In this document: positions 22,115 through 31,975 of the stretch, piece by piece
How positions within the stretch are numbered: position 1 is the stretch's first letter
How the letters are laid out: every line of letters begins with the position of its first letter
NCBI GenBank assembly: GCA_039545275.1
Contig: BCHS01000003.1
Location: 744,001-808,000 of the forward strand
DNA from: Pseudomicrostroma phylloplanum
Lineage: Eukaryota; Basidiomycota; Exobasidiomycetes; Microstromatales
DNA length: 64,000 bases
Reading direction: 5' to 3'
Made by a program: the position numbers and the translations under genes
The notes under the pieces: generated by a model
Seen by the model: the letters and a program-made list of their open reading frames with translations, nothing else
Databases searched by the model: none
Told to the model about the DNA's origin: nothing

Positions 22115-23316
22115 CTACTGGGCAAGAATCTGTCGAACAAAGGACTCGTAGTTGATGTTGCCATCACTGCAGAGAGGAGCAGAAGCGTCGAGTAACGCAG
22201 AGATTGTCAGCAGTGTTCACCTCTCGCCTGTCCGTCTATCCTTTTTGCTTTCGTTGTACTCACTTGCCAACCTGAACACCCTTGAGCAGCTCGTCCACCT
22301 CCTCATCGCTCAGCTTCTCGCCCAGGGATGTGAGGACATATCGCAGCTCGCCTACACCGATGTATCCGTTGCCCTCCTTGTCGAAGACTTGGAAGCCTCG
22401 GATGAACTCCTCTGTTATCGCAGAAGGTAGACAGAAAGGACGGGAGGAGAGTCAGCTTCTGATCGCTAGGCGTTTTACGTGGCTGTACTGTGCTGCTCAG
22501 ACTCACCTGGTGTGCCAGCGGGCTTGAAACCGTTCGGGCGGTGCAGGATGTTCACAAAGGTCTGGTAGTCCACTGCGTGTCACGAGAGTGATAGGAGAAT
22601 ACCCATCGATCAGCTCTACATCTTCCTCCTTGACCGCCCATTTTGCTTCCTTGCTCTACTTACCATCCTTCCCTCCAACCTGTCCCACCAGATCTGCCAC
22701 CTCTGCCTGTGTAGGGTTCTGTCCCAGTGCGCGCAGCAGGTCTCCAAGTGACTGAGCCGGGATACGGCCGGTACCCTTCTTGTCGAAGAGGGAGAAGGCT
22801 TCTTTGAATTCTGTGAGCAAGGAGGGAAAGCACGAGAGGAGAAGGAGAGGAGAGGGATGCGCAGATGAGCGATGGTCCGGCTTCTCATGCAAGAAGTCTG
22901 AACTCACCTGCGTCGGACTGTTCAGAGAGGGAGATGGGAGTAAGAGGTGCTCGGAAGGTCAGTACGGTCTCCTTCTCCTCTTCTTTCGCTCCACGATAGA
23001 CTGTCAATTGAGTCCAACAACTGCCCTCACCCCTACGATACCACCACCCCGGACGAGTAGACGTTTACCAGCCCTCGAGGTCTGCCCCTCAGCAATCCCC
23101 GCCCGCCTCCGGAACGCCAGCAATGGTGCGCTCCTCGCCAATTTGTATCTCGCTGCGTCGCTCCCTCCAAAGTATTCAGCCAGTCTCATCCCTGCGAGTG
23201 TCCTACTGTCCCCCACCACCGCCCTACGTGCTTACGCCGCCTCCCATCCCATCCCATGCCAATCCATCTCATCTCACTAGCTCCTCTCCCGCAAGGCACA
23301 GCGAGGAACTCACCAT
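22115..23316 (-). CDS. Myosin essential light chain (Cdc4/Mlc1 type), 141 aa
   Basis: Six exons: 23316-23314 (ATG only), 22917-22908 (10 nt), 22810-22664, 22572-22507, 22411-22264 and 22166-22115. Phases close exactly to 141 aa, the length of fission yeast Cdc4. The first EF-hand is degenerate ([10 protein letters not shown]) and the linker reads LHRPNGF. The third hand gives [18 protein letters not shown] with the strongly Cdc4-like [19 protein letters not shown], and the protein ends FVRQILAQ. This light chain binds IQ motifs of myosin II/V and is needed for the cytokinetic ring. The one-codon first exon is inferred: there is no other ATG between 22918 and about 23190 on this strand, the ATG at 23314-23316 is followed directly by GTGAGT, and the phase fits. 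Exons 3-6 are secure; exon 1 is likely but needs transcript proof. Calmodulin follows upstream on the same strand. Confidence 0.9.
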
Positions 23317-24065
23317 CTTATGCTCTGCTCTGGTCAGGTATACTTCTGCTAGGCTATATGAATCCGAGTAAAGTGCTGTGCTCGTTCGTAGGAATTCTGG
23401 ATTGTCCTGTACTTGTTATGCGTGCGGGTGGAGTGGACGAGAGAGTGTTACTGATGGGATGGGAAACAGCGGAAACGCAACGTCTCTCTCTCTCTGTCTG
23501 TGTGTCTAGTCTGTGTCTGTGTCTGTCTTTGTTGCTTTGCGCCCCTCGGCCTGCGTCTCCGCCTCTGGGCCTGACTGACTGACACCAACACCACCCACAC
23601 AGTGCAGACACGCAGACGCGCACCCGCCTAACTGGACGCCCCTGTCTGACTTTCAACTTCAGGCAGGCGAACGCAGCCAGGCGTGTTTGCAATTGGCAGC
23701 ACACACACACGCACACGCACCGAGAGCGCACGCGGGGACTAGACCTTGGAGCGCTCCCTCACTTCAAGACGCCCCTCGCACACAAAGGGGGCAGCGAAAG
23801 ACCGCAGGGAGAAGTGACGATTGCAGCCAGCCAGCTAGTTATGAGAGTCTCGAGTGCGAGGCAAGGAAAGAGGAAAGGAAAGACAGTCTACCGACCAGCT
23901 ATCCCGGCCAGCCAGTTAGTGTGATTCCGCCACGCCACGCCAAGCCAAGGTAACAACTCCTCTTCTCCCATCGCATTCGAGCCAGCTAGCCGCTGATCAG
24001 GATCCCGCCCATCCTCCCACCTTGGGCATCAGGAGCTGCCTTCCGGACTTTGCATAGAGCGAAAT
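23317..24065. promoter_or_regulatory. Interval between calmodulin 3' end and the light-chain start; simple-sequence tracts
   Basis: 749 bp, presumably holding the light-chain promoter. It contains a CT/TGTC-type tract at about 23483-23535 and a CA-rich tract at about 23700-23721. No gene is supported. Confidence 0.45.
23483..23535 (+). repeat. CT/GTCT simple-sequence tract
   Basis: A run of TCTCTCTC passes into repeated TGTC and GTGTCT units. It lies about 170-220 bp upstream of the inferred start codon of the myosin light-chain gene, where purine/pyrimidine-biased tracts often keep promoters open. Confidence 0.8.
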
Positions 24066-25570
24066 TTACTGCAAGGAGAGGGCGAGATCGAGAATGGAGC
24101 GTCAGTAGCCGCTCAATATGATACAGGTGCGCTCTAATGGCTCTGCGTACTCACCTTGCTCATCATCATAGTGACGAACTCCTCTGCAAGCGTCAGGAAA
24201 GCATAGCATCACCCAGTCAGTGTACATCGCTCAGTCTGCTACCCTGTACCACTGCACTGCTCCTCTACTCACGGTAGTTGATCTGTCCATCGCCATCGAC
24301 GTCGGCCTCTCGGATCATTTCCTCGACTTCTTGGTCTGACAGCTTCTCACCCAGGTTGGTCATGCTGTTGGGAAAGACGGGACGAGGAGCTCGTGGTCAG
24401 CCTCGTGTTCACGAACGTCTCCTAGCTAATACACATCTGCTCTCTGTACTCACACATGACGCAGCTCGGCCGACGAGATGTATCCGTTACCATCCTTGTC
24501 GAAGACCTTGAATGCCTCCTTGATCTCCTCTTCACTGTCAACGTCTCGCAGCTTGCGGGCCATCAGACCGATGAACTGGCAGCAGGAGTGGGAGACAAGC
24601 GTCAGTGAGTAGGTCCTCCGACGGGAACGCTATGGCCACAAAGCAACTCACCTCTGCAAAGTCTACGCAACCGTTTCCGTCGGCGTCAACTTCGTTCACC
24701 TATTGATTGTGGGGCAGACGATTTGAGATTCGTATCAGTGCCTGCTTTGTTTCCTCTTCGCTCAGATCCCTGATCACTTTGCTGGCCTGCCCTCCTCCAC
24801 ACCCCAACCTCTACCCACCATGTCTTGCAGCTCAGCCTCGGTAGGGTTCTGGCCGAGGGAGCGCATCACCGTTCCGAGCTCCTTGATGGTGATGGATCCA
24901 TCTCCGTCCTTGTCAAAGAGGGAGAAAGCCTCCTTGAACTCTGCGAGGCGGTGATACGGACCAAGTGGAGAAGAGGTGAGCGAAGAGGTTCAAGCGTGCT
25001 CGGCATAGCTTAGCTGCTAGCAAGGGGCAAAGAGTGCTCACCAGAGATTTGCTCTGTCGGATCGTGGGGAGAGAGATAAGAGGAGGGGGAAGATACGAGC
25101 CGGGAGTCAGTGATTGTCCTCGCCCCAGACGGGTGCCAGAGACCGGTTGGACTCACCTTCAGTCTAGCAGTGAGCGACGAAGAGGTACAAGCACGCGAGG
25201 AGATCCAATTGCAGGACGTGGCAAGGTCAGTATGACTGGTACTAGCGAGCTGAATGCAGCGGCATCCTGGAGCTCCATGATTCATGCCTTCTCATTTCCT
25301 CATAGCAGCGCAGAAGATATATGAAGCTCTGCAGCAGCGCTGGCAAGCATCTGAAGTGCGCTTTCGCTGTGTCTGACGGCCCGCCTCGCTGTTCGGCATT
25401 GTGCGTACGTGTATGTAACGTTGAAGGTCTTCCCAGGCTTGGCCCTATGGCTTCCTGACGTCGCCAATGCCCTCGAGGTAGCGATGCCGGCGCAAGCTTC
25501 CAGTTGCATCTACCCCCTCCACCAACGCTGGGCCTGGCTTTGGCCATTCACTTACCAATTGGTCTGCCAT
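24066..25570 (-). CDS. Calmodulin, 149 aa, nine exons
   Basis: Nine exons: 25570-25556, 25163-25157 (7 nt), 25053-25042 (12 nt), 24940-24819, 24699-24652, 24575-24454, 24364-24273, 24183-24155 and 24068-24066 (the stop codon alone). Each has GT donors and AG acceptors, and the phases sum to exactly 149 codons plus TAA. The product starts [20 protein letters not shown] and has four complete EF-hand loops ([48 protein letters not shown]). Each loop keeps the acidic residues at positions 1, 3, 5 and 12. The Cys in loop 2 and the Gln in NYQEF are small departures from the usual fungal sequence. Calmodulin is the universal Ca2+ sensor of kinases, calcineurin and myosin IQ motifs. Its 5' neighbour in the same orientation is the Cdc4-type light chain, which shares those IQ targets. 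Confidence 0.97.
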
Positions 25571-26081
25571 TTGTGCTAATGTGAAGTGGTCGTGCGAATG
25601 AGAGCTGAGTGCTTGTGACTGTGGTGTGTGTAAGTCTGCTGGACTGTCTTGCAAGGGAGATGTCTGGTATGGGCAAGGTCGCAAGTGCAAAGTCGAAGGA
25701 GGTGCAAAGGGCTGTGATTGCGAGTGCGTGTGTCGGGCGGGGGGGCGCGGGCTGACGATGGCTGGGTGCTTGTGTTGGAGGTCGCCGCCGCCTCCGCCGC
25801 CTGCCAGATGCAAAGGGCACAGCACAGGCCTCTCTCTCTCTCTGCCCGCGCGCGTGGGCGCATTGGCTGGTCCAGACCACTCAAGCGGGGATCAAGCAAC
25901 AGCCGGCGGAGTTGCAATACAAGGGCGCCCTTCGGCAGCAAGATGCAGCAGCCGGGCAGGCGGGCAGGCAGGCAATGCAAGAAAAGTAGAGGCGAAGGTG
26001 AGATTTTGGTAGACTAGACTAGCAAGCAGGGGAGACAGGTCACTTCGATCACCTTCTCACCTCCCTGCTACCACGCAAAGC
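25571..26081. promoter_or_regulatory. Divergent promoter, calmodulin / SEN34
   Basis: 511 bp between two start codons, with CT runs and CpG-rich stretches (for example around 25840-25860). No gene or named element is supported. Confidence 0.4.
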
Positions 26082-27227
26082 ATGGCCATCTCACCTCAGA
26101 CCCAGCCGCTGGCTTCTACCTCTTCTCCCACCCCTTCACCACCCCGCCGCCTGATTCCCATCTCCCACCTCGATGACCACTTCTACGTCTGGTCCGCATC
26201 GGACGTACTCCACCTTCGCTCCCACCACCGCATCATTGGCATCCTCACCGGCTCCCTCCCTTTACTGCCTCAACAGAATGCCTACCTTGGACTTCCGCTC
26301 GAGCTCATGCCAGAGGAGGTAGGCCTGCTACTCCAAAGAGGCGTAGCCGTGCTAGTGGACGATGCCAAGGCGCATAGCAATCCGACAAAGGCGCAGTGGG
26401 AAGAATGGGAAGCGGCGAGGCAGGAGGATATCCGCAGGCAGAGGCAGAGGGCGCACACAGCTTCTGTAGAGCAGAAGAGGAGATTCGAAGAAGCTCTCAA
26501 GAGCAGTAGCGCGGCGCGCAAGAACAAGAACAAGGACAAAACGGCGATCAATGCTCAAGCAACTCAGCTGGAAGATGAGAAGGCCAAAGGCGTGCAGGAG
26601 AAGAGGGAGGCAAGACAGAGGGAGAAGCTTAGGCTGCAACAGCTGGAGGCTGGCGAAGAGGGAGAAGATGAACAGGTGGCTGAAGCAGAAAAGTCTACGC
26701 AGCCACCACTGCCGCCTTCGTCCTCAGCGAAGCCAGACCTGGCAGAGCCCGCTGCCGAAGAAACAGCCGTAGACCTCTCCACCTACAACTACGCCCAAAC
26801 GACGTACGACGCCTCTACAGGTCTCCCTTGGTATACTGCCTCGAGCACTGCCACTTCTACTCTCTCTCTAAGCTCCACACCCTCCCTCGACCTCAACACA
26901 ACCAAGCAAGCCATCTTCACTCACCTCAACACCTCCCGCTCCTTCTACCTCTCCTGTGGCCTTCGCTTCGGTGGGGACTTTGTAGCCTACCCTGGCGATC
27001 CCTTCCGGTACCACTCCCATTACACCCTGACTGTTCCGCAGGATGAGGAGGAAGGGTTCGAGGTGGGCAGGATGATCGCGCAGGGAAGGTTGGGGACGGC
27101 GGTCAAGAAGGTGCACCTGATTGCTACCAGGCGCAAGGGAGCCGCAGGGGAGGGCAAGGAGGCGCAGCAGGAAGAAGGCGACAATCTGGCTTTCTACAGT
27201 CTGACATGGGCTGGCTTTGGTACATAG
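26082..27227 (+). CDS. SEN34: tRNA-splicing endonuclease subunit Sen34, 381 aa
   Basis: Single exon. The N-terminal part (residues 20-110) matches the Sen34 N-domain (LGLPLELMPEEVGLLL). A charged, Lys/Glu-rich coiled region covers about residues 120-225. The C-terminal nuclease domain contains FVAYPGDPFRYHSHY and AVKKVHLIA. The catalytic triad, by spacing against the archaeal enzyme, is Tyr303, His313 and Lys343; all are present, so this is the active 3' splice-site cutting subunit of the Sen2-Sen34-Sen54-Sen15 complex. It removes introns from pre-tRNAs, at the mitochondrial surface in yeast and in the nucleus of animals. The gene is convergent with BPL1, with only 99 bp between stop codons. 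Confidence 0.95.
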   Translation: MAISPQTQPLASTSSPTPSPPRRLIPISHLDDHFYVWSASDVLHLRSHHRIIGILTGSLPLLPQQNAYLGLPLELMPEEVGLLLQRGVAVLVDDAKAHSNPTKAQWEEWEAARQEDIRRQRQRAHTASVEQKRRFEEALKSSSAARKNKNKDKTAINAQATQLEDEKAKGVQEKREARQREKLRLQQLEAGEEGEDEQVAEAEKSTQPPLPPSSSAKPDLAEPAAEETAVDLSTYNYAQTTYDASTGLPWYTASSTATSTLSLSSTPSLDLNTTKQAIFTHLNTSRSFYLSCGLRFGGDFVAYPGDPFRYHSHYTLTVPQDEEEGFEVGRMIAQGRLGTAVKKVHLIATRRKGAAGEGKEAQQEEGDNLAFYSLTWAGFGT

Positions 27228-27326
27228 CAATATGGTTCCGCCGCCAACATCTCGCTATGTGTAATATACCATTGCTAAATTGACGCCTTCATGGGCTGTC
27301 CTGTAAAACGGGTGTCCAACCCCGCA

Positions 27327-29916
27327 TCACTCCTTGATCTTGATGAGGTTCTTGAGCATATCAAAGCTGTTCCCATCAGGCTGCAGCTCAACCACTCCCT
27401 CTCCCGCACCACCATATCCTCCTCCACCCCATCCTCCCCTCCCTGCACGTCGGGCAGAAGGACCCCACGCCACCTCCTCGTCCTCACTCCTAATCTCTGC
27501 CGCTCCACCCCACCCTCCACCACCACCGCCAGAAGAGAGATCCACGGCTCTCAGCGTACCCGTATCGCTGGAGATGCCCACGATGCGCACCTTCAGTGGC
27601 GGGTGCAGCGTAGTGAGAGTGGTGATCTGGTCCGAATGAAGCCAGTACTGCCTGTAAAGTCTTGAGAGGGTTGGGGACCAGCCCCCGGAGAGGAGGAAGT
27701 GGGACCAGAGAGAGGAAAAGAACGTTAGGATGCTTGCGGCGAGACACTCTTGTGAGATGTGCGCTAGAGGGGGAGAGGGAGAGTGAGTGGCGTTGTGGGT
27801 GTCGATCAAGGCTGAGAGGGAGGTGGTGGGAAGAGGGTTGAGAGTGTTGATGCCACAGCCTGAATGGAGTGCAAAGGAGACCAGAGTCAGTCTTACTCTA
27901 GCAAACGCCTAAAGACGAGCTGCTCTACTCACCCACGACCAAGGACCACACGCCCCTTTCAAACTGGCTATTGACAAGGATACCACCCATCTTCGCCCAA
28001 CTCTTGCCCAGGTGCTTGAATACGCCCTTCCTCTCCTCACTTCCCGGACCGTCCTCTACCTCGGCATAGATGTCGTTAGGCCACTTCAGTCTGACCTTTC
28101 GACCTACTTCGGCGTATTCTGCCCCTAGACCAGTGCGGATGGCCTGCACGATTGCCAGGCCTGCCAGGTATTGTACAAAGACCAGTTTTGGACCCACGGC
28201 CATGGGAGTAGAGCCGAGGTTGTGGTAGTATGCTTGTTGGGAGCTAGAAGAGGGGGAGACGGGGATGTGGAGCAAGGTGCTGAATTGAAGACAACCCAAG
28301 GGCGAGATCCAAGCATTGCCGCCTCTGCCCCTTCCAGAGATCTGGTGCGTGGCTAGTGATGTGAAGCCGCTCGGCAGATGTCGCATCAGACGTGGGTTCT
28401 TGTCGAGCATCGTCTGTGTGGAGGTCACTCTCTCTCCATACTGGATGACGGAGCCAATCTCCTCTACAGGCGCCTCGTCGAGTGCGGTGCGAGCTTGCTG
28501 CAGAGAGGTGAAGTAGAGCGACGAGTCCCAGTGACGCTGCGGGCTGGCGGCCGTCAGGGCCGAGGCAATGAGATATTTTGGCACCTTGTGTAGGTCCACG
28601 GTATCCGTGTCGTCATCTTCCAGCGGGTACGCGCCCTCGTCACATGCCGTGAGGGCCTGTTGTGCAGCGGGCGAGCCTGCTGCATACCAGTGCAGCAGAT
28701 CATTGCTGTCTTTCGTGGATACCAAGTAGCCCTGGGAGGAATCCGCGAGTAGTGCAGTATCGCCAGTAGATATCGAGAGATGCGGCAGTGTTTCGGGAGA
28801 AGACGTCGTGGTCCTGCTGAACTCCTGAACAGCATTGATGGTCTGCTGAAGGCTGCCGTCCGATGCTGCAACGAGGTACAGAGGCGATAATCGCCCCTGC
28901 GCTGCGAGTTCGGCAGATGTGGTACTTACAGCGTTCGTCTGAGCGGCCGAGTGGTCTCCCCCCTGCCCTGGTATGAGAACGCGAAGGCCGAGTGCGGATA
29001 GGCAGCGGCCGAAGTACCGCCTTCGCTCGTAATCCTCCTCGATAAGTTCTTTGCGTTGAGCCTCTGCCACTTGCTCAGCTATTTGCTCAGCGCCAAGCAT
29101 ACCCTCATCGCCGTCTTGATCCTTCCCACTTTTTGAGGATGCAGCCTTACTGACGAGGGTTTCAGGGGCCCCCGTCAGGCGTACTGGACGACTCCCGGGC
29201 AGTAGGCTAAATTCTGGGTGGGTTCCGAAGAGAAGAGCTTTTCCCTTTCCTGCCTGGCAGAGTACCACTGCAGCCTGTCCAGCGTAGGTTGTATTACCGT
29301 CGGCGCTCAGCTGAGCTACCTCTGAGTCATCTGTGGGATACGTAGCTAGTACCTCCACCCCTTGGGCTTTGTCTGCATCAATGAAGGCGCCACCTCCGTT
29401 GTAGTGCATTGCCAGCTTTCCCTGAGCTGCTGTGTCCAGACGGACTACTCTTGCGCCTTCGTCACTCTCGTATACGAAGCCTTTGTACACCGTTCCTCTG
29501 CATTCCCCTGGGTAGAATCTCAAGCCGTTCCTGCCTCCAGTCACTTCCATCGGAGTGCCTTGCTCAAAGACGCAAGTGGAAGAAGCAAAGTAGCCTCCAG
29601 CACAGATGCCTAGGAAGGCGCCGCCTGCTTGTGTCACCCAATTTCTCACAGCGTCCTGAGCCGTTGCGCCGATACTGCTGCCTTCACCGCTGCCCTCTCT
29701 GCTCCTCTGCTTAGACCACTCATCGACATATGGGAGATCCCTCCCGCCCGGAATGACTACGAGAGACGCAGTCTCCTGCCACGGGGCCAGTGCAAGCTCT
29801 TCAGCTGACGTGGGTCGCACATCGTAGGTGGGACACAGCGACTCGAGTGCCCGCAAGGTGTGTGAGAGTGCGCTGGTGGACACTCCTGGCCCAGAGTAGA
29901 CGAGGATATTGGACAT
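27327..29916 (-). CDS. BPL1: Biotin--protein ligase, 838 aa
   Basis: Two exons, 29916-27933 and 27859-27327 (donor GTGG|GTGAGT, acceptor TTCAG); the join restores VVGCGINTLNPLP, a conserved ligase segment. The N-terminal half is a glutamine-amidotransferase-like BPL_N domain (VYSGPGVS at the start, VVIPGGRDLPY, FLGICAGGYFA). The catalytic domain carries the GRGRGG biotinyl-AMP loop (about residues 525-532), then LKWPNDIY and KMGGILV. A C-terminal SH3-like domain follows, with a Gly-rich insert. The enzyme attaches biotin to acetyl-CoA carboxylase and pyruvate carboxylase. At 838 aa it is longer than yeast Bpl1 (690 aa), partly through a long linker and the Gly-rich tail. The start at 29916 is chosen because MSNILVYSG is the typical beginning of the family. 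Confidence 0.95.
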
Positions 29917-30280
29917 CTCTTGTGATCCTGAGGAGCGACAATGTACGCTGCCAGGCCGGGGAACAAAGCTTGGGGCGCTGATCTTCTCACGCACGACCTC
30001 GGAAGGCGGAGTGGAGACGAGTGGAGCGGAGACTCGGGCACAGAAGCAGGCAGCCGATCACCCGGGCCAATTCACGGGCTTCCTCCACGGCTACCCCACC
30101 CTCACTACTATACATATCTGCGAATACCCTCGACAGTGGATGATCTTGTGTCATTCCCTGCTGCGACTATACGTACCCACTCGATCCAGTCTCGCAGCAA
30201 GCAGCTTACATCGCAGCAGAAGGATATTCGCCTCGAACCTCCGCTCGCCTTTACCACTCCCCGCACACCTCTTCCGCAAA
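29917..30280. promoter_or_regulatory. Divergent promoter, BPL1 / DUF829 gene
   Basis: 364 bp between start codons. A TATA-like ACTATACATATC occurs around 30106-30118 on the + strand, about 165 bp before the DUF829 start. Nothing else is clear. Confidence 0.35.
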
Positions 30281-31686
30281 ATGTCGACAGTAGACCAGGT
30301 AGGAGCTCAAGCACAGGAGAAGCCAGCATTGTCTGCACTCCAGGACCCTCGGTCCACACCTGCTCCTCCGCTCGACAAAGGCGTAGAAGAACCAGAGAAG
30401 CCTTTTGAGCTGGACGAGGTTGCCAAGTCACTCTATGTCTACCGTCCAGCACCTCTCAAGAAGAACCAGAAGACTGAGGGCGCCTTGGAGGGGATCGCGC
30501 CTCCGAGAGTTGTGTGAGTGAGCAACTTGTTCCCAGATCTCAGGGTCATTCGACTGATCGCTTTGCGTACACCTCATTCTCTTTGTCGGCCTGTAGCCTG
30601 CTTCTGGGATGGATGGACGCACCCCTGCCTCTCCTGATCAAATACGCGAAGCCGTACGCTACCCTGCTACCTCAGAGCACCATCATGATCAAGCTGTCCA
30701 ACGCCAAATCGCACATGAACACGGACAAGTCCGACTCTCTCAAAGTGCTGCACCGACTACTGGAAGAAGAGGCAAAGAAGGAAGAGTCCAGACGCAAGCT
30801 GCGCGAGGAGATGGGGAGAGTGGATGCTTCGAGGAGTGCCCTGAGCATAGATGTGGACAAGAGAGACAAGGAGAAGCAGCAATTGGGCGAGTCGAAGATC
30901 ACACTCGTGGAAAATGAGAACGATACCGAGGATATGAAGAAGACGGAGGAGGACCGAGAGGCGGACGAAGCTGCGCCTCCTCCCTCTGCACCACCCTCTC
31001 TACCGGCTCAGCCGCATGGGCTTCTCGTGCACTCCTTTTCCGACGGAGGGGGCAACAATCTCGCCCACCTCCTGCGGACGTCTACACTCTCCCTTACCCC
31101 GCGGGCGACCATCTTCGACTCGTCTCCCTCCAAAGGCAGGGCGTGGGAGGGGGCTACGGCCTTCACTATGCCCATGACGGCACGGTCGAGGCCCTGGTTC
31201 GTGCGCGTGCTGCTCAGACAGACGTTCAGGCTCATGATCTTTATGATCTTTCAGTTCGTTCTTGTGCTGCACAAGCTGAGGGGCCGAGCGAGTCGCAATG
31301 CCCGTATGAGGACTGCGCTGAATGATCCAAAACTCTGGCCACGCAAGTCCGTCACAGAAGCAGAAGACGGGAAGCAGATCCTGCTCCCGCCCAGACTCTA
31401 CCTCTACTCAAAGGCAGACGCACTCGTGCCGTACGAAGCAGTCGAGGAGCACGCACGGAGATGCGCTTCGGCTCAAGCTCTTCCTGCGGCAAAGATTCTC
31501 GACATGGAAGGCCCCCACGCGAAGGAGCGTGGCGAGGAGAAGGTGAGCGTGTTGGATGCGCAGGAGAGGATCGTTCTCCGGAGATGGATCAAGGCGCCTC
31601 ACTGCTCCCTCTTGAGGCATGATCAGGAGGGGTATATGGGAGAGGTCAAGAACTTCCTTCGCCGCAACTTGAAGCCGGAAGAGTAA
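30281..31686 (+). CDS. TMEM53/DUF829 (PaxU-like) alpha/beta-hydrolase family protein, 440 aa
   Basis: Two exons, 30281-30513 and 30597-31686; the join restores VVLLLGWMDAPL, the strand and turn that opens the DUF829 fold. The likely nucleophile elbow is HSFSDGGGN (the family's FS(N/D)GG), and a later YSKADALVPY carries the acid-side motif. A Lys/Glu-rich charged insert sits at about residues 115-205. The C-terminal half has a hydrophobic stretch around residues 305-325 (LMIFMIFQFVLVL), possibly membrane-associated. Family members include human TMEM53 at the nuclear envelope and fungal PaxU; a substrate is not established. The start ATG follows a CAAA context and is the first in the open frame. 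Confidence 0.88.
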
Positions 31687-31975
31687 TGTACGGTACCAAC
31701 AACAAAGAACGATCAGGATTTGCAGATACACAAGCTTGCTCAATGAAATCGCTTGCTTCCAAGGTCGACTCGGCCTGAAAAGATGGGGCAACATGATCAT
31801 TGACAAGAGTACGTAGAGAAATATAACGATGCGAGGGAAACTGTCGTGGGATGGGAGAGGGGAATGATATCGTGTGCCAAGGAAGCCACAGCAGAGGAGG
31901 GCGACAGCCGCCCAGGAGCCTGTTGAAGACTGCCGACCCGGGACTGTCGCCGGGCAAGTCATGCCAATGTCGCGC

